Notes: generated from the sequence alone by a model not told the origin. DNA of 64,000 bases from an uncultured Muribaculaceae bacterium (GCA_934661195.1 CAKUJD010000010.1:31093-95092), one strand, 5' to 3'. Positions 15,053 to 24,284 are shown, counted from the stretch's first letter. A program made the numbers and translations.

Positions 15053-17278
15053 CTATTGCTTGATGCGCTCGGCGTCTTTCACGCCCTTAAGGTTCTTGAT
15101 TTTCTTTATCAAGTCATCAAGCACCGAAAGGCTGCTTACGCCCACCACCAGATAGCCCTGAAACAGGCCGTCGTTGGAGTTTATGGTGATGTTGCGCAGC
15201 ACGGTGTCGCCCTCCTTGTTGATGAGCGAGGTGATGTTGGCCACAATGCCAATATCGTCCTGGCCAATCACGCGCAGCGTGGCGGCAAACTGCTTGCCAA
15301 GCTTGCCCGACCACTGCGAGCGAATTATGCGGTAGGGATATTTGGTGCGCAGATGGCGCAGGTTGCCGCAGTCGGCGCGATGCACCTTTATGGCACCGTC
15401 GCTCGAGATGAAGCCCACAATTTTGTCGCCGTATATGGGGTTGCAGCACTTCGACAGCTTGTAGTTGATGCCTCGCACATCGTTGCCAATCACCAGTATG
15501 TCGTCGTTGTCGGCATCGTCGGCTGTTGGGGTTTGCAGCACAAAGTTCTCGGCCGTCTCGTGGGTGGTGCCTGTGCCTGTAGAGGCCTCAATGAGCTTGG
15601 CGCACAAGTCAAGATATTGGTCAACGATGTCGTTCACCTCCAGCTTGCCCTCGCTCAAAGCCACATAGAAGTCGGTGGCCACCTTATAGCCCATTTTGTT
15701 GAGCAGCTTGGCCATTTTGCCCTCGTCCACGTCAATCTTACGGTTTTTAAACCGGCGCTGCAGCATCTCTTTGGCAATTTCAGCCTTCTTCACTCGGGCC
15801 TCATTCACGGCCTGCTTAATCTTGTTGCGCGCCTTCGAAGTGACCACAAAGTTAAGCCAGTCGAGGCGCGGCGTTTGCGTCGACGAGGTTAAAATCTCCA
15901 CGGTGTCGCCGCTCTTCAGCTTGTAGTTAAGTTTCTGGTTGCGGCCGTCCACCTTGCCGCCAATGCAGGTGCTGCCCACCTTAGAGTGGATATGGAAAGC
16001 AAAATCGAGAATAGTGGAACCCATGGGCAACTTAAACAGGTCGCCCTTTGGGGTGAACACGAAGACCTCCTTTTCATACAGGTTCATGTTGATGCCGCGA
16101 ATCAGCTCCATTGGGCCCTTACTGCCGGCCTCCAGCACCTCTCGCACGCTGTTCATCCACACATCCAGGTCGCCCTCGCTCTTCAGGCCCTTGTATTTCC
16201 AGTGGGCAGCAAGGCCCTTTTCGGCAATCTCGTCCATGCGCTTGGTGCGAATCTGCACCTCCACCCACTTGTCGTTGTTGCCTTTCACGGTGATGTGCAG
16301 CGACTCATATCCGTTGCTTTTGGGAATTGATATCCAGTCCTTAAGGCGCGAGATGTTGGCCGTGTAGATGTCGGTAACCACCGAATAGGCCACCCAGCAA
16401 TCTTTTTTTTCATCCTTTTGCTGCGCGCTGTCGATGATGATGCGTATGGCAAACAGGTCGTACATGCCGTTAAGGTCCACATCCTTTTTCTTCATCTTGT
16501 TCCAGATGGAGTTGATCGACTTGGTGCGTCCCTTTATTTCATACTTCAGCCCACTGCCGTCGAGCGCGGCCTTGATGGGCTTGATGAAGTCTTCCACATA
16601 CTTGTCGCGCTGCTCCTTGGTCTCGTTGAGCTTATGAGCAATTTGCGTGTACACCTTACGATTAAGATACTTAAGCGATAAGTCTTCAAGTTCTGATTTA
16701 ATCTTATACAATCCCAACCGGTGGGCCAGCGGGGCATACAGGTAGCGCGACTCGGCCGAGATGTCTTTCACAAATTTTTCATCGGGGTGGTGGTTGATGC
16801 ACCGCATCAGCGCCAATCGGTCCACAATCATGATTATGATTACGCGTATGTCTTTGGCAAACGTGAGCAGCAGTTTGTGAAAGTTGTCGTCGGCCAGGGC
16901 GGCCTGCTTGCGGTAGAGCTGCGACACGTTGTTCAGCCCGTTGACCAGTTTGGCGGTGTCGTCGCCAAACTCGCTTGCAATCTCATCTTCAGTCACACAA
17001 TTCGACTTGCACAGGTTGTAAAGCAATATGGCAATGGTCATATTGCGGTCGGGCGCCACACTCTCGGCCAGCAGCAAAGTTGTCTTAAGGCTGCGTGTGA
17101 CTGGGTTGATGCCATACTTGTCGCGACGGTAGAGGCCGCTTTCCACGCCCGCACGAATTATGCGGTGCACAGCATTAACATCGGCCACACTTACCGATTC
17201 GCCTACAAGTTTCAGCAAATTCCTTGTGAGCGACACCACTTGTGCCTTCTCGTCTTGATTGAAATATGTTGAGTTCAT
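15053..17278 (-). CDS. relA: RelA/SpoT-family (p)ppGpp synthetase with degenerate hydrolase domain
   Basis: The 741-residue stringent-response enzyme makes (p)ppGpp from ATP and GTP/GDP. The HD signature of the hydrolase domain is absent: the expected HDxxED stretch reads AILLYNLCKSNCVTEDE. The synthetase domain is intact, with GRTKSINSIWNKM, MYDLFAIRII, SIPKSNGYESLHI and VEVQIRTKRMDEIAEKG. A TGS domain (KEVFVFTPKGDLFKLPMGST) and a C-terminal ACT domain (RVIGQDDIGIVANITSL) follow. This makes it the synthetase-only type, so a second bifunctional Rel/Spo enzyme is expected elsewhere in the genome. Confidence 0.93.
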   Translation of the reverse strand: MNSTYFNQDEKAQVVSLTRNLLKLVGESVSVADVNAVHRIIRAGVESGLYRRDKYGINPVTRSLKTTLLLAESVAPDRNMTIAILLYNLCKSNCVTEDEIASEFGDDTAKLVNGLNNVSQLYRKQAALADDNFHKLLLTFAKDIRVIIIMIVDRLALMRCINHHPDEKFVKDISAESRYLYAPLAHRLGLYKIKSELEDLSLKYLNRKVYTQIAHKLNETKEQRDKYVEDFIKPIKAALDGSGLKYEIKGRTKSINSIWNKMKKKDVDLNGMYDLFAIRIIIDSAQQKDEKKDCWVAYSVVTDIYTANISRLKDWISIPKSNGYESLHITVKGNNDKWVEVQIRTKRMDEIAEKGLAAHWKYKGLKSEGDLDVWMNSVREVLEAGSKGPMELIRGINMNLYEKEVFVFTPKGDLFKLPMGSTILDFAFHIHSKVGSTCIGGKVDGRNQKLNYKLKSGDTVEILTSSTQTPRLDWLNFVVTSKARNKIKQAVNEARVKKAEIAKEMLQRRFKNRKIDVDEGKMAKLLNKMGYKVATDFYVALSEGKLEVNDIVDQYLDLCAKLIEASTGTGTTHETAENFVLQTPTADDADNDDILVIGNDVRGINYKLSKCCNPIYGDKIVGFISSDGAIKVHRADCGNLRHLRTKYPYRIIRSQWSGKLGKQFAATLRVIGQDDIGIVANITSLINKEGDTVLRNITINSNDGLFQGYLVVGVSSLSVLDDLIKKIKNLKGVKDAERIKQ

Positions 17279-17313
17279 GTTTTTTTTACAGCTTATTAAT
17301 CCGAAATCCTATT

Positions 17314-17321
17314 CAAAATTA
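17314..17321 (-). promoter_or_regulatory. Promoter -7 box (TAATTTTG) for relA
   Basis: The minus strand reads TAATTTTG, a TAnnTTTG match, 36 bp upstream of the relA start. Confidence 0.5.
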
Positions 17322-17418
17322 ATTTTTTATTGGTAACTTTACAAGAAAATAAAGTTATAAGATTATAACAGCACTTTCAAAACCAATTAATGTTCACATA
17401 AAAAAGACTACATATCGC

Positions 17419-18945
17419 ATGATGAACGCTGATGACAAAAAATTTATAGAGAAGAAAGGAATAAGCGAGGATGCCATCGAGCAGCAGCTGAGCCGCTTTA
17501 AAGAGGGTTTCCCATTCCTTAGAATTGAGTCGGTGGCCGTGATTGGCAACGGCATTGCACGTTTCGATGACGCCGAAGTGGCCAGAAACATCAAGACTTG
17601 GAAAAAGTTTCAGGCTGGTGGCGGACGCATCGAGAAGTTTGTGCCGGCATCGGGCGCTGCAAGCCGAATGTTCAAAAACATTTTTGCCTTCGTCAACTCA
17701 GGCCGCACCCAGCCTGAAACCGACTTTGAAAAGCAGTATTTCGACAACATCGACAAGTTTGCCTTCTACGGCTTGCTCGACAAGGCTTGCCAGAAGCTGC
17801 ATGGCACGCACGTGCGCCAGCTGATGGCCGACGGCAGGTATGTCGACGTGGCCAAAGCCATGCTCGGGGCCGACGGCCTTGACTACGGTTCGCTACCCAA
17901 GGGTCTGCTGAAGTTTCACCGCGTTACGGGCGGAGCGGCCCACACCCCGGTTGAGGAGCATCTTGAAGAGGGCGCGCAGTATGCCGCCGACTGCGACGGC
18001 ACAGTCAACATCCAGTTCACGGTGTCGCCAGAGCACCGCAGCCAGTTTGAGGCACTGCTCGCCTGCCGCGTTCCACTGTTCGAGAAAATTTGGGGAGTGA
18101 AGTACAAAGTGTCGCTGTCGGAGCAAAAATCATCGACCGACACCATAGCCGTAAACCTCGACAACACACCATATCGCGACTCCGAGGGACACTTGCTGTT
18201 CCGCCCAGCAGGACACGGCGCTCTCATTGAGAACCTGAACGAACTCGATGCCGACGTGGTGTTCATTAAAAACATCGACAATGTGGTGCCACTCAAGTTC
18301 AGAGCCGACACGGTGCGCTACAAGAAGGTGATAGGCGGCTACCTGATTCACATTCAGCAGAAGATTGCCGCCTATATGACAGAATTGGAGCAGGGCGCAT
18401 GCAGCGCCGAAAGACTTGCCTCAATGCTCCGCTTCCTTGAAAAGGTGCTGTCGACGCACAACGCGGCCACGGCTGGCATGACTGCCGAACAACTGGCAGA
18501 ATACCTGAAGGGCAAGTTTAACCGCCCCATCAGGGTGTGCGGTGTAGTGAAAAACGAGGGCGAACCCGGCGGAGGCCCGTATCTGGCCTACAATGCTGAC
18601 GGATCGTATTCGCCACAAATACTCGAAGCCGCACAAATCAATCAGGCCGACCCGCAGGCCGTGGCGCTCATGGCCAGCGGCACACACTTCAACCCCGTTG
18701 ACTTGGTGTGCTACCTGAAAGATGTGCATGGCAACAAATTTGAACTGAAGGATTACGTTGACTACAGCACTGGGCTGATTTCCAGCAAGTCGGTTGGTGG
18801 AGTTGAGATAAAGGCCCTTGAGCTGCCCGGATTGTGGAACGGCTCGATGAGCGATTGGAACACGGCTTTTGTTGAGGTGCCAATCGACACATTCAACCCA
18901 GTGAAGACGGTGAACGACCTGCTGCGCAAGCAGCATCAAGGATAA
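17419..18945 (+). CDS. DUF4301-family protein, nucleotidyltransferase-like
   Basis: The 508-residue protein belongs to the DUF4301 family found widely in Bacteroidetes. Visible landmarks are FVPASGAASRMFKNIFAF (about residues 75-92), FHRVTGGAAHTPVEEHLEE and, toward the C terminus, KNEGEPGGGPYLAYNADGS. The Gly-rich PASGAASRMFK segment resembles the nucleotide-binding loop of sugar-phosphate nucleotidyltransferases, but the substrate is unknown. Two adjacent ATG codons (17419, 17422) could start it. A thioredoxin gene follows by 24 nt, so the two may be co-transcribed. Confidence 0.85.
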   Translation: MMNADDKKFIEKKGISEDAIEQQLSRFKEGFPFLRIESVAVIGNGIARFDDAEVARNIKTWKKFQAGGGRIEKFVPASGAASRMFKNIFAFVNSGRTQPETDFEKQYFDNIDKFAFYGLLDKACQKLHGTHVRQLMADGRYVDVAKAMLGADGLDYGSLPKGLLKFHRVTGGAAHTPVEEHLEEGAQYAADCDGTVNIQFTVSPEHRSQFEALLACRVPLFEKIWGVKYKVSLSEQKSSTDTIAVNLDNTPYRDSEGHLLFRPAGHGALIENLNELDADVVFIKNIDNVVPLKFRADTVRYKKVIGGYLIHIQQKIAAYMTELEQGACSAERLASMLRFLEKVLSTHNAATAGMTAEQLAEYLKGKFNRPIRVCGVVKNEGEPGGGPYLAYNADGSYSPQILEAAQINQADPQAVALMASGTHFNPVDLVCYLKDVHGNKFELKDYVDYSTGLISSKSVGGVEIKALELPGLWNGSMSDWNTAFVEVPIDTFNPVKTVNDLLRKQHQG

Positions 18946-18969
18946 CGGTGTTACTATACAAATGAAAAG

Positions 18970-19431
18970 ATGAAGAGAATAAAACTACTATTGGCATCGG
19001 CCACGCTTTTGCTAGCCGCAGCGCTGCTTCCGGCCAAAGCCGTAGCCAATGACGCCGGCACGGTGCAAGTAATTGGCCAGATGCAATACAAGCAGATGGT
19101 GAGCGACTTCGACTCAACCGCTTGGAACTTTAAGGGCCAGCGGCCGGCACTCGTCGACTTCAATGCAGTGTGGTGCGGTCCATGCAAGCGCCTGGCACCG
19201 CTGCTCGAGAAGTTGGCACAGAAATACAAAGGCAAGGTGGACTTCTACAGCGTGGATGTGGACAAAAACAAGCAGCTGGCACGCACCTACGGCATCCAGT
19301 CGGTGCCAATGATGCTGCTGATTCCAGTAAGCGGGCAGCCTACCTCCATCACAGGTCTCGTTCCCATTGAAAAAATCGACGAGGCCATAGGCAGTGTGCT
19401 GCTTGGCAGTGACGAGGCGGGCAAGCACTAA
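18970..19431 (+). CDS. Exported thioredoxin-like protein
   Basis: The 153-residue product has a signal peptide (KRIKLLLASATLLLAAALLPAKAVA) and a thioredoxin domain with the active site WCGPC (near residues 68-72), DVDKNKQLARTYGIQSVPM and the usual cis-Pro. It should catalyse thiol-disulfide exchange in the periplasm. It is 24 nt downstream of the DUF4301 gene. The domain is close to cytosolic thioredoxin in layout, with an added export signal. Confidence 0.93.
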   Translation: MKRIKLLLASATLLLAAALLPAKAVANDAGTVQVIGQMQYKQMVSDFDSTAWNFKGQRPALVDFNAVWCGPCKRLAPLLEKLAQKYKGKVDFYSVDVDKNKQLARTYGIQSVPMMLLIPVSGQPTSITGLVPIEKIDEAIGSVLLGSDEAGKH

Positions 19432-19458
19432 GCCGCCTGAAGTTTGCAAATAAATTCG

Positions 19459-19466
19459 TAACTTTG
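19459..19466 (+). promoter_or_regulatory. Promoter -7 box (TAACTTTG) for nadC
   Basis: TAACTTTG matches TAnnTTTG and lies 59 bp upstream of the nadC ATG. Confidence 0.55.
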
Positions 19467-19525
19467 CACGCCCGAAAAATAAAGGGCTATGAAAAGTATA
19501 AACAACAAAATCACTATCTACGCGA

Positions 19526-20374
19526 ATGAAAACGAGAGATGAATTGATTGACGAGCTGATTGACTTGGCTTTTGCCGAAGACATAGGCGACGGCGATGCC
19601 ACCACACTGTGCTGCATCCCAGCCGACGAAATGGGGCGCTCACGCCTCATTGTGAAAGAGGAGGGCATCCTGGCAGGCGTGGCTATGGCCAAGCGCGTGT
19701 TTCAGAAGTTTGACCCCGAGCTGAAGATGACCACCTACATAGCCGATGGCTCGCACGTGAAGCCGGGCGACATTGCATTTGTGGTGGAAGGCCGCGTGCA
19801 GTCGCTGCTGCAAACCGAGCGTCTGATGCTGAACATAATGCAGCGCATGAGTGGCATTGCCACCACCACCCACAAATACCAGAAAGAGCTTGAGGGGCTT
19901 AAAACCAAGGTGCTCGACACCCGCAAGACCACTCCTGGAATGCGCATTATGGAAAAGGATGCCGTGGCTCTGGGCGGAGGCTGCAACCACCGCATAGGCC
20001 TGTTCGACATGATTCTGCTCAAGGACAATCATATCGACTTTGCCGGCGGCATTAAGAATGCCATCACCAAAGCTCACGAGTGGTGCAAGGCCAACAACAA
20101 GGATCTTAAGATAGAAATTGAGGTGCGCAACCTCGATGAACTGCGCCAAGTGCTGGAGCAGGGCGGAGTGGACCGCATCATGCTCGACAACTTCACCCCC
20201 GAACTCACCAAGCAGGCAGTGCAACTCATTGGCGGACGCTGCGAGGTGGAGTCGTCGGGCGGCATCACGTTCAGCACGCTGCGCGCCTATGGCGAGTGCG
20301 GTGTTGACTTCATCTCGGTGGGTGCGCTCACACACTCGGTGAAGTCGCTCGACATGAGTTTCAAGGCTTTTTAA
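19526..20374 (+). CDS. nadC: Nicotinate-nucleotide pyrophosphorylase (quinolinate phosphoribosyltransferase)
   Basis: The 282-residue enzyme converts quinolinate and PRPP to nicotinate mononucleotide in NAD synthesis. Recognisable segments are EDIGDGDATT near the N terminus, ERLMLNIMQRMSGIAT, DTRKTTPGMRIMEKDAV with GGGCNHRIGLFDMILLKDNH, EIEVRNLDELRQ and VESSGGITFSTLRAYG. Length is standard. Its 3' end overlaps the convergent HAD gene by 14 bases. Confidence 0.96.
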   Translation: MKTRDELIDELIDLAFAEDIGDGDATTLCCIPADEMGRSRLIVKEEGILAGVAMAKRVFQKFDPELKMTTYIADGSHVKPGDIAFVVEGRVQSLLQTERLMLNIMQRMSGIATTTHKYQKELEGLKTKVLDTRKTTPGMRIMEKDAVALGGGCNHRIGLFDMILLKDNHIDFAGGIKNAITKAHEWCKANNKDLKIEIEVRNLDELRQVLEQGGVDRIMLDNFTPELTKQAVQLIGGRCEVESSGGITFSTLRAYGECGVDFISVGALTHSVKSLDMSFKAF

Positions 20375-21008
20375 CGGCCAGCATATCATCTACGGTAAAG
20401 CCAACAAAGTTGTCAATCACTTTGTTGGCTTTGCTGTTTATGGCCTCGCGCGAATTGGTGGTGGCCAGGCCTATCACAGTGGCTCCGGCAGCGAGTCCTG
20501 CCGTTAGGCCGTTGAGCGAGTCTTCAAACACATAGCAGTCGGCCGGGTCGCAGCCGATGAGCTTCGCGCCCAGCAAAAAACACTCGGGATGGGGCTTGGC
20601 GCGGTTCACCATGTCGCCCGTAACTATCTGGGCAAAGTGGTCCTTGAAGTCGGGCTTTTGCTCATACAGCGCCTCCATTTTGCGGCAGTCGCTGCTGGTC
20701 ACCACACAGCACTCTATGCCGCGGTCGTTGAGGCTCTGCACAAATTCCATCGCGCCATCGAAATATTCGTAACGCATGTGCTGCTGAAAGCCGTCGAGCA
20801 TGGCCGTGACATCAGCCCGCATCTGCTCGGTGGGGTAGTAGGTGTGCAAAATTGCATGCAGGTTCGACCCCTTTATCACCTGCGAGAAGTTAGGAATATG
20901 TGTGGGATATTTGCGCTCCACAGCGTCCCAGAATTCAGTGTATGTACCTTCGGAGTCGAGCAGCACACCGTCGAGGTCAAACAGGACTCCAGTTTTTGAA
21001 TTTGCCAT
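20361..21008 (-). CDS. HAD-superfamily hydrolase, beta-phosphoglucomutase-like
   Basis: The 215-residue protein has the HAD motifs in order: FDLDGVLLDSEG with the nucleophile Asp, CCVVTSSD, a Lys in RAKPHPECFLLGAKLIG, and YVFEDSLNGLTAG with the metal-binding acids. An alpha-helical cap follows the first motif, as in beta-phosphoglucomutases and small sugar-phosphate phosphatases. The substrate cannot be told from sequence. It converges on nadC and is divergent from the FAD oxidoreductase gene. Confidence 0.9.
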   Translation of the reverse strand: MANSKTGVLFDLDGVLLDSEGTYTEFWDAVERKYPTHIPNFSQVIKGSNLHAILHTYYPTEQMRADVTAMLDGFQQHMRYEYFDGAMEFVQSLNDRGIECCVVTSSDCRKMEALYEQKPDFKDHFAQIVTGDMVNRAKPHPECFLLGAKLIGCDPADCYVFEDSLNGLTAGLAAGATVIGLATTNSREAINSKANKVIDNFVGFTVDDMLAVKKP

Positions 21009-21033
21009 TGCTTATAGTGTGATATTAAAACTG

Positions 21034-21041
21034 CAAATTTA
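21034..21041 (-). promoter_or_regulatory. Promoter -7 box (TAAATTTG) for the HAD gene
   Basis: The minus strand reads TAAATTTG, 26 bp upstream of the HAD start codon. It lies back to back with the plus-strand box at 21064. Confidence 0.5.
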
Positions 21042-21063
21042 GCCCATTCTCGGCGAAATTGTG

Positions 21064-21071
21064 TAATTTTG
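21064..21071 (+). promoter_or_regulatory. Promoter -7 box (TAATTTTG) for the FAD oxidoreductase
   Basis: TAATTTTG fits TAnnTTTG and lies 36 bp upstream of ATG 21107. This supports that ATG over the TTG at 21059, which lies upstream of the box. Confidence 0.55.
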
Positions 21072-21106
21072 CAACCACAAAATCACAGAACACTCACGAC
21101 TTACTC

Positions 21107-22672
21107 ATGATAAAAGAACTACAACTGCGTGTGGATCCACGCACAGCCAGCAGCGACGAGTCAATTTCGCAAAAAGTGGCATCGGAGCTGAAACTGCGCA
21201 AGGGCAGCCTTAAGGGCGTGCGCATAATAAGGCGGTCGATCGATGCCCGCCAGCGCAACGTGATGGTCAACCTCAAGGTGCGCGCCTACATCAACGAGCC
21301 CCTGGGCTCTGAGCACCTTGTGCCGCCCATTGCCTACAAGCCGGTGGCCGGCAGCACAAAGGTGGCCATTGTGGTGGGCGCCGGCCCTGGAGGACTATTT
21401 GCCGCTCTGCGGCTCATAGAACTTGGAGTGAAGCCTATAGTGCTTGAGCGCGGCAAGAATGTGGTAGACCGCCGCGTGGATGTGGCGCGCATCTCGCGCG
21501 AGGGCATAGTCGACCCCGACTCCAACTACTGTTTTGGCGAGGGTGGGGCAGGTGCCTACAGCGATGGCAAACTGTACACCCGCAGCAAGAAGCGCGGCTC
21601 GGTGCAGCGCATTTTAGGCATATTCCACCAGCACGGTGCTAAGGAAGATATTCTGATTGACGCCCATCCACACATCGGTTCCGACAAGCTGCCGCACATA
21701 ATTGAAAACATGCGGCACACCATAGAAAACTGTGGCGGTGAGGTGCATTTCGGATGCCGCGTGACTGGGCTGAAAATTGCCGACGGGGCAGTGACGGGAG
21801 TTGACTGTGCCGACGGGCGCGAGTTTGCCGGGCCGGTGATTTTGGCCACCGGGCATTCGGCCCGCGACGTGTATGAGATGCTCAATGCCAAGGGAATTAG
21901 CCTTGAGGCCAAGGGCATTGCGGTGGGCGTGCGCCTTGAGCACCCGCAACACATCATCGATGAGATTCAGTATCATAATCCCGGTGGCCGCGGCGAATAT
22001 CTGCCTGCTGCCGAATACAGTTTTGTCACTCAGGTCGATGGCCGTGGTGTGTACTCGTTCTGCATGTGTCCGGGCGGCATTGTGGTGCCAGCCGCCAGCT
22101 CCCCAGGCCAACTTGTGGTGAACGGAATGTCGCCGTCAAACCGCGGCACCTATTGGTCTAACTCCGGAATGGTGGTTGAGGTTCGTCCCAACGACATACC
22201 TGCTGATTATGAACGGTTTGGCGAGCTTAAAGTCATGCGGTTTCAGGAGGCGCTCGAGCGCAAGTGCTTCGAGCAGGCAGGCAACAGTCAGGTGGCCGGC
22301 GCGCAGCGCATGAAAGACTTTGTTGAGGGCAAACCGTCGCGGCTGATTCCGCCATCATCGTTTGCACCAGGATTGCAGCCGTCGCGTCTCGACCAGTGGC
22401 TGCCGCCATTCATTGGCGACAGGCTGCGCAAAGGCTTCAAGGTGTTTGGCCGTCAGGCTCGCGGATTTCTGTGCAACGACGCCATAGTGATTGGCGTGGA
22501 GACGCGCACATCATCGCCTGTAAGAATTCCGCGCGACCGTGAGAGCTACGCGCATGTGCAACTGCAAGGATTGTATCCATGCGGCGAAGGCGCAGGTTAT
22601 GCCGGCGGCATAGTGTCGTCGGCCATCGACGGCGAGCGCTGCGCCGAAGCGCTCGCGGCACACTTGCAATAG
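21107..22672 (+). CDS. FAD-dependent oxidoreductase (COG2509-like dehydrogenase)
   Basis: The 521-residue flavoprotein has the dinucleotide-binding motif VAIVVGAGPGGLFAALRLIE after an N-terminal domain of about 85 residues. It also has CFGEGGAGAYSDGKLYTRSKKRG and, near the C terminus, GLYPCGEGAGYAGGIVSSAIDG, which completes the FAD site. This arrangement is that of a widespread, poorly characterised dehydrogenase family; the substrate is unknown. The ATG at 21107 lies after a clear promoter box. Confidence 0.88.
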   Translation: MIKELQLRVDPRTASSDESISQKVASELKLRKGSLKGVRIIRRSIDARQRNVMVNLKVRAYINEPLGSEHLVPPIAYKPVAGSTKVAIVVGAGPGGLFAALRLIELGVKPIVLERGKNVVDRRVDVARISREGIVDPDSNYCFGEGGAGAYSDGKLYTRSKKRGSVQRILGIFHQHGAKEDILIDAHPHIGSDKLPHIIENMRHTIENCGGEVHFGCRVTGLKIADGAVTGVDCADGREFAGPVILATGHSARDVYEMLNAKGISLEAKGIAVGVRLEHPQHIIDEIQYHNPGGRGEYLPAAEYSFVTQVDGRGVYSFCMCPGGIVVPAASSPGQLVVNGMSPSNRGTYWSNSGMVVEVRPNDIPADYERFGELKVMRFQEALERKCFEQAGNSQVAGAQRMKDFVEGKPSRLIPPSSFAPGLQPSRLDQWLPPFIGDRLRKGFKVFGRQARGFLCNDAIVIGVETRTSSPVRIPRDRESYAHVQLQGLYPCGEGAGYAGGIVSSAIDGERCAEALAAHLQ

Positions 22673-22713
22673 CCACAAGCATTAATCTAAAATTGTCGTA
22701 TAATTGATAGCAA

Positions 22714-22749
22714 CAAAAAAGCTCGGCAGAAGACTTTTCCAGCCGAGCC
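22714..22749 (-). terminator. Intrinsic terminator for the minus-strand small-gene cluster
   Basis: GCTCGGC (22721-22727) pairs with GCCGAGC (22742-22748). On the minus strand the stem is followed by a T-run (TTTTTTGTT), so it ends transcription coming from the genes between 22826 and 24284. Confidence 0.75.
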
Positions 22750-22825
22750 TAATCATATTCTTGCATCAGCATAAAAATCATAATTGGCATTATGTTAAAT
22801 AGGTATATGACAAATACAATCACAG

Positions 22826-23044
22826 CTACCCACTACTGCCTGGCAGTTTCATGTGCACAATTAAAATGTAAGCTAAGTACTTAATCCGTGTAACTGAGTT
22901 AATATTTTGTTTATTCCTTGGTACTCTTTCCAGAATCCAATAGAGCCTGCTCATTTTTAAGCCACTGTTTCCTAATATTACCGCTATTACGGTCCAAAAT
23001 AAAAATCTGGAAGTCAGCACAAACCCTTCTTCATTTTCCTTCAT
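22826..23044 (-). CDS. Small hypothetical protein
   Basis: The 72-residue product has a hydrophobic stretch (FLFWTVIAVILGNSGL) and a basic middle (RVPRNKQNINSVTRIKY). It resembles nothing recognised. It is kept because it is followed by a strong minus-strand terminator and sits 54 nt downstream of another minus-strand gene. It could equally be non-coding 3' sequence of that transcript. Confidence 0.35.
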   Translation of the reverse strand: MKENEEGFVLTSRFLFWTVIAVILGNSGLKMSRLYWILERVPRNKQNINSVTRIKYLAYILIVHMKLPGSSG

Positions 23045-23098
23045 AAGTACTTATTATTTTGTTGAAACGTCATAAACGGGCCATCCTTTGGTAAGAAA

Positions 23099-23629
23099 TT
23101 ACCATCTTGTTGAGTACCACAACATTAATAACATTCCCATTAGTATCAGACCGGGAATATATTTTGCAGTCTCTTTTAGATTTTCTTTAAATTCCGATTC
23201 ATTTTCGTCAAAGTCATAGTCTGGATCATATGGTTTGGAGTGTCTCATATACTCCGCAAGTTCTTCATCTGTTGGCTCTTTACCATTATATGACCGCTTA
23301 TATAAATCACGGAACACGTTTATGTACTTGACGAGGCCTACTTCAAAGTCTTCTTGAAGTTCAATGAATGTAGTTGATCGATCATCAGTGTCATCGCGCC
23401 GTGGTGCACATTGCCTTATCACCCCTTCTGGAGGAAAGACATCTGAATACTTCATATAAAATGGCTTATAGTATTTCACATATTTTTCTTCATGTTTGGC
23501 CCATACCCAGAATTTAATGACGGCAATAATTATAAGGAGTCCTATAAAGGCCCCAAATATTACTATTGCAGTTGAGGTCGATATATTATTATTTGCCCAA
23601 ACGACAAATGACCATCTAAAGAATCGCAT
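23099..23629 (-). CDS. Hypothetical membrane protein with two terminal helices
   Basis: The 176-residue protein has an N-terminal membrane segment (AIVIFGAFIGLLIIIAVIKF, about residues 21-40) and a C-terminal one (YIPGLILMGMLLMLWY, about 157-172). Between them is a charged, Asp/Glu/Tyr-rich domain. The ends would therefore cross the membrane and present the middle on one side. No family is recognised. AT content looks higher than in the neighbouring core genes, as in the rest of this small-gene cluster, which hints at acquired DNA. Confidence 0.6.
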   Translation of the reverse strand: MRFFRWSFVVWANNNISTSTAIVIFGAFIGLLIIIAVIKFWVWAKHEEKYVKYYKPFYMKYSDVFPPEGVIRQCAPRRDDTDDRSTTFIELQEDFEVGLVKYINVFRDLYKRSYNGKEPTDEELAEYMRHSKPYDPDYDFDENESEFKENLKETAKYIPGLILMGMLLMLWYSTRW

Positions 23630-23672
23630 CTTATTGCTTGATTATAAATATGTAATGGATCTGATGTTCGCC

Positions 23673-23912
23673 CTACTCTACTTTAACTTGATTATGCTTT
23701 TTGTGCCAGATGAATAGTATTATTGCATTGACTATGATGAGTGGCAGCGAAAATAGCAGCGTGGCAAGTATATGGCCGAGATATGTTGGCTCTTGTCATG
23801 CCTCACAGGCCTCTTGGGATGAGTCAGACATAAGCCATAACAAGCTGCCGAAATGCAGAATTAATATAAGCCAAATGGCCACATTAATTGGTAAGATTAA
23901 CTTTAGCTTCAT
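23673..23912 (-). pseudogene. Small two-helix membrane protein with in-frame TGA
   Basis: From ATG 23912 the minus strand encodes 38 residues with one membrane helix (LILPINVAIWLILILHFG) and meets TGA at 23798-23796. The same frame continues for 40 more codons (QEPTYLGHILATLLFSLPLI, then a second helix and a basic end HKKHNQVKVE) to TAG at 23675-23673. The continuation looks like natural protein, so a one-base change such as CGA to TGA is the simplest reading. Readthrough cannot be excluded. Function is unknown. Confidence 0.5.
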
Positions 23913-23993
23913 CGAATAATAGCGATTTTGGGTTATCTGTGATCATTAACGTGTTTTTTGCCTTCGTTATTGCTAGCAAAACAACTTTTTCAA

Positions 23994-24284
23994 TCAATAT
24001 AGTACAGCAAGGCTGTCGGAGCACCTTTGGAACTGACGAAGTAGAGCAGAGTCCAGTTTCTGAAACATGGGGTCGTTCTTTGCCTCTTCACGGCAGTGAG
24101 CCTCAAACGTGGCCGAATCCACATAATGCCTGTTACCTAATGAATCCTCAATTACATAACGGTATTCACTGAGCACAGAATCAGCTTGAGGGTTGTTTCC
24201 CTCAACTTCGCTCACGGCATTTTCTTCATTGCAGCTTACGCACACAGCCATAAGCGCCATCAGGACATAAACTAAATTCTTCAT
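23994..24284 (-). CDS. Small lipoprotein
   Basis: The 96-residue product has a lipoprotein signal (MKNLVYVLMALMAVCVSC, lipidated Cys at residue 18) followed by a short acidic domain with YRYVIEDSLGNRHYVDSATF and a C-terminal helix. It is exported and lipid-anchored; no family is recognised. It is the first gene of the minus-strand small-gene cluster and lies downstream of tRNA-Leu on the same strand. Confidence 0.7.
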   Translation of the reverse strand: MKNLVYVLMALMAVCVSCNEENAVSEVEGNNPQADSVLSEYRYVIEDSLGNRHYVDSATFEAHCREEAKNDPMFQKLDSALLRQFQRCSDSLAVLY

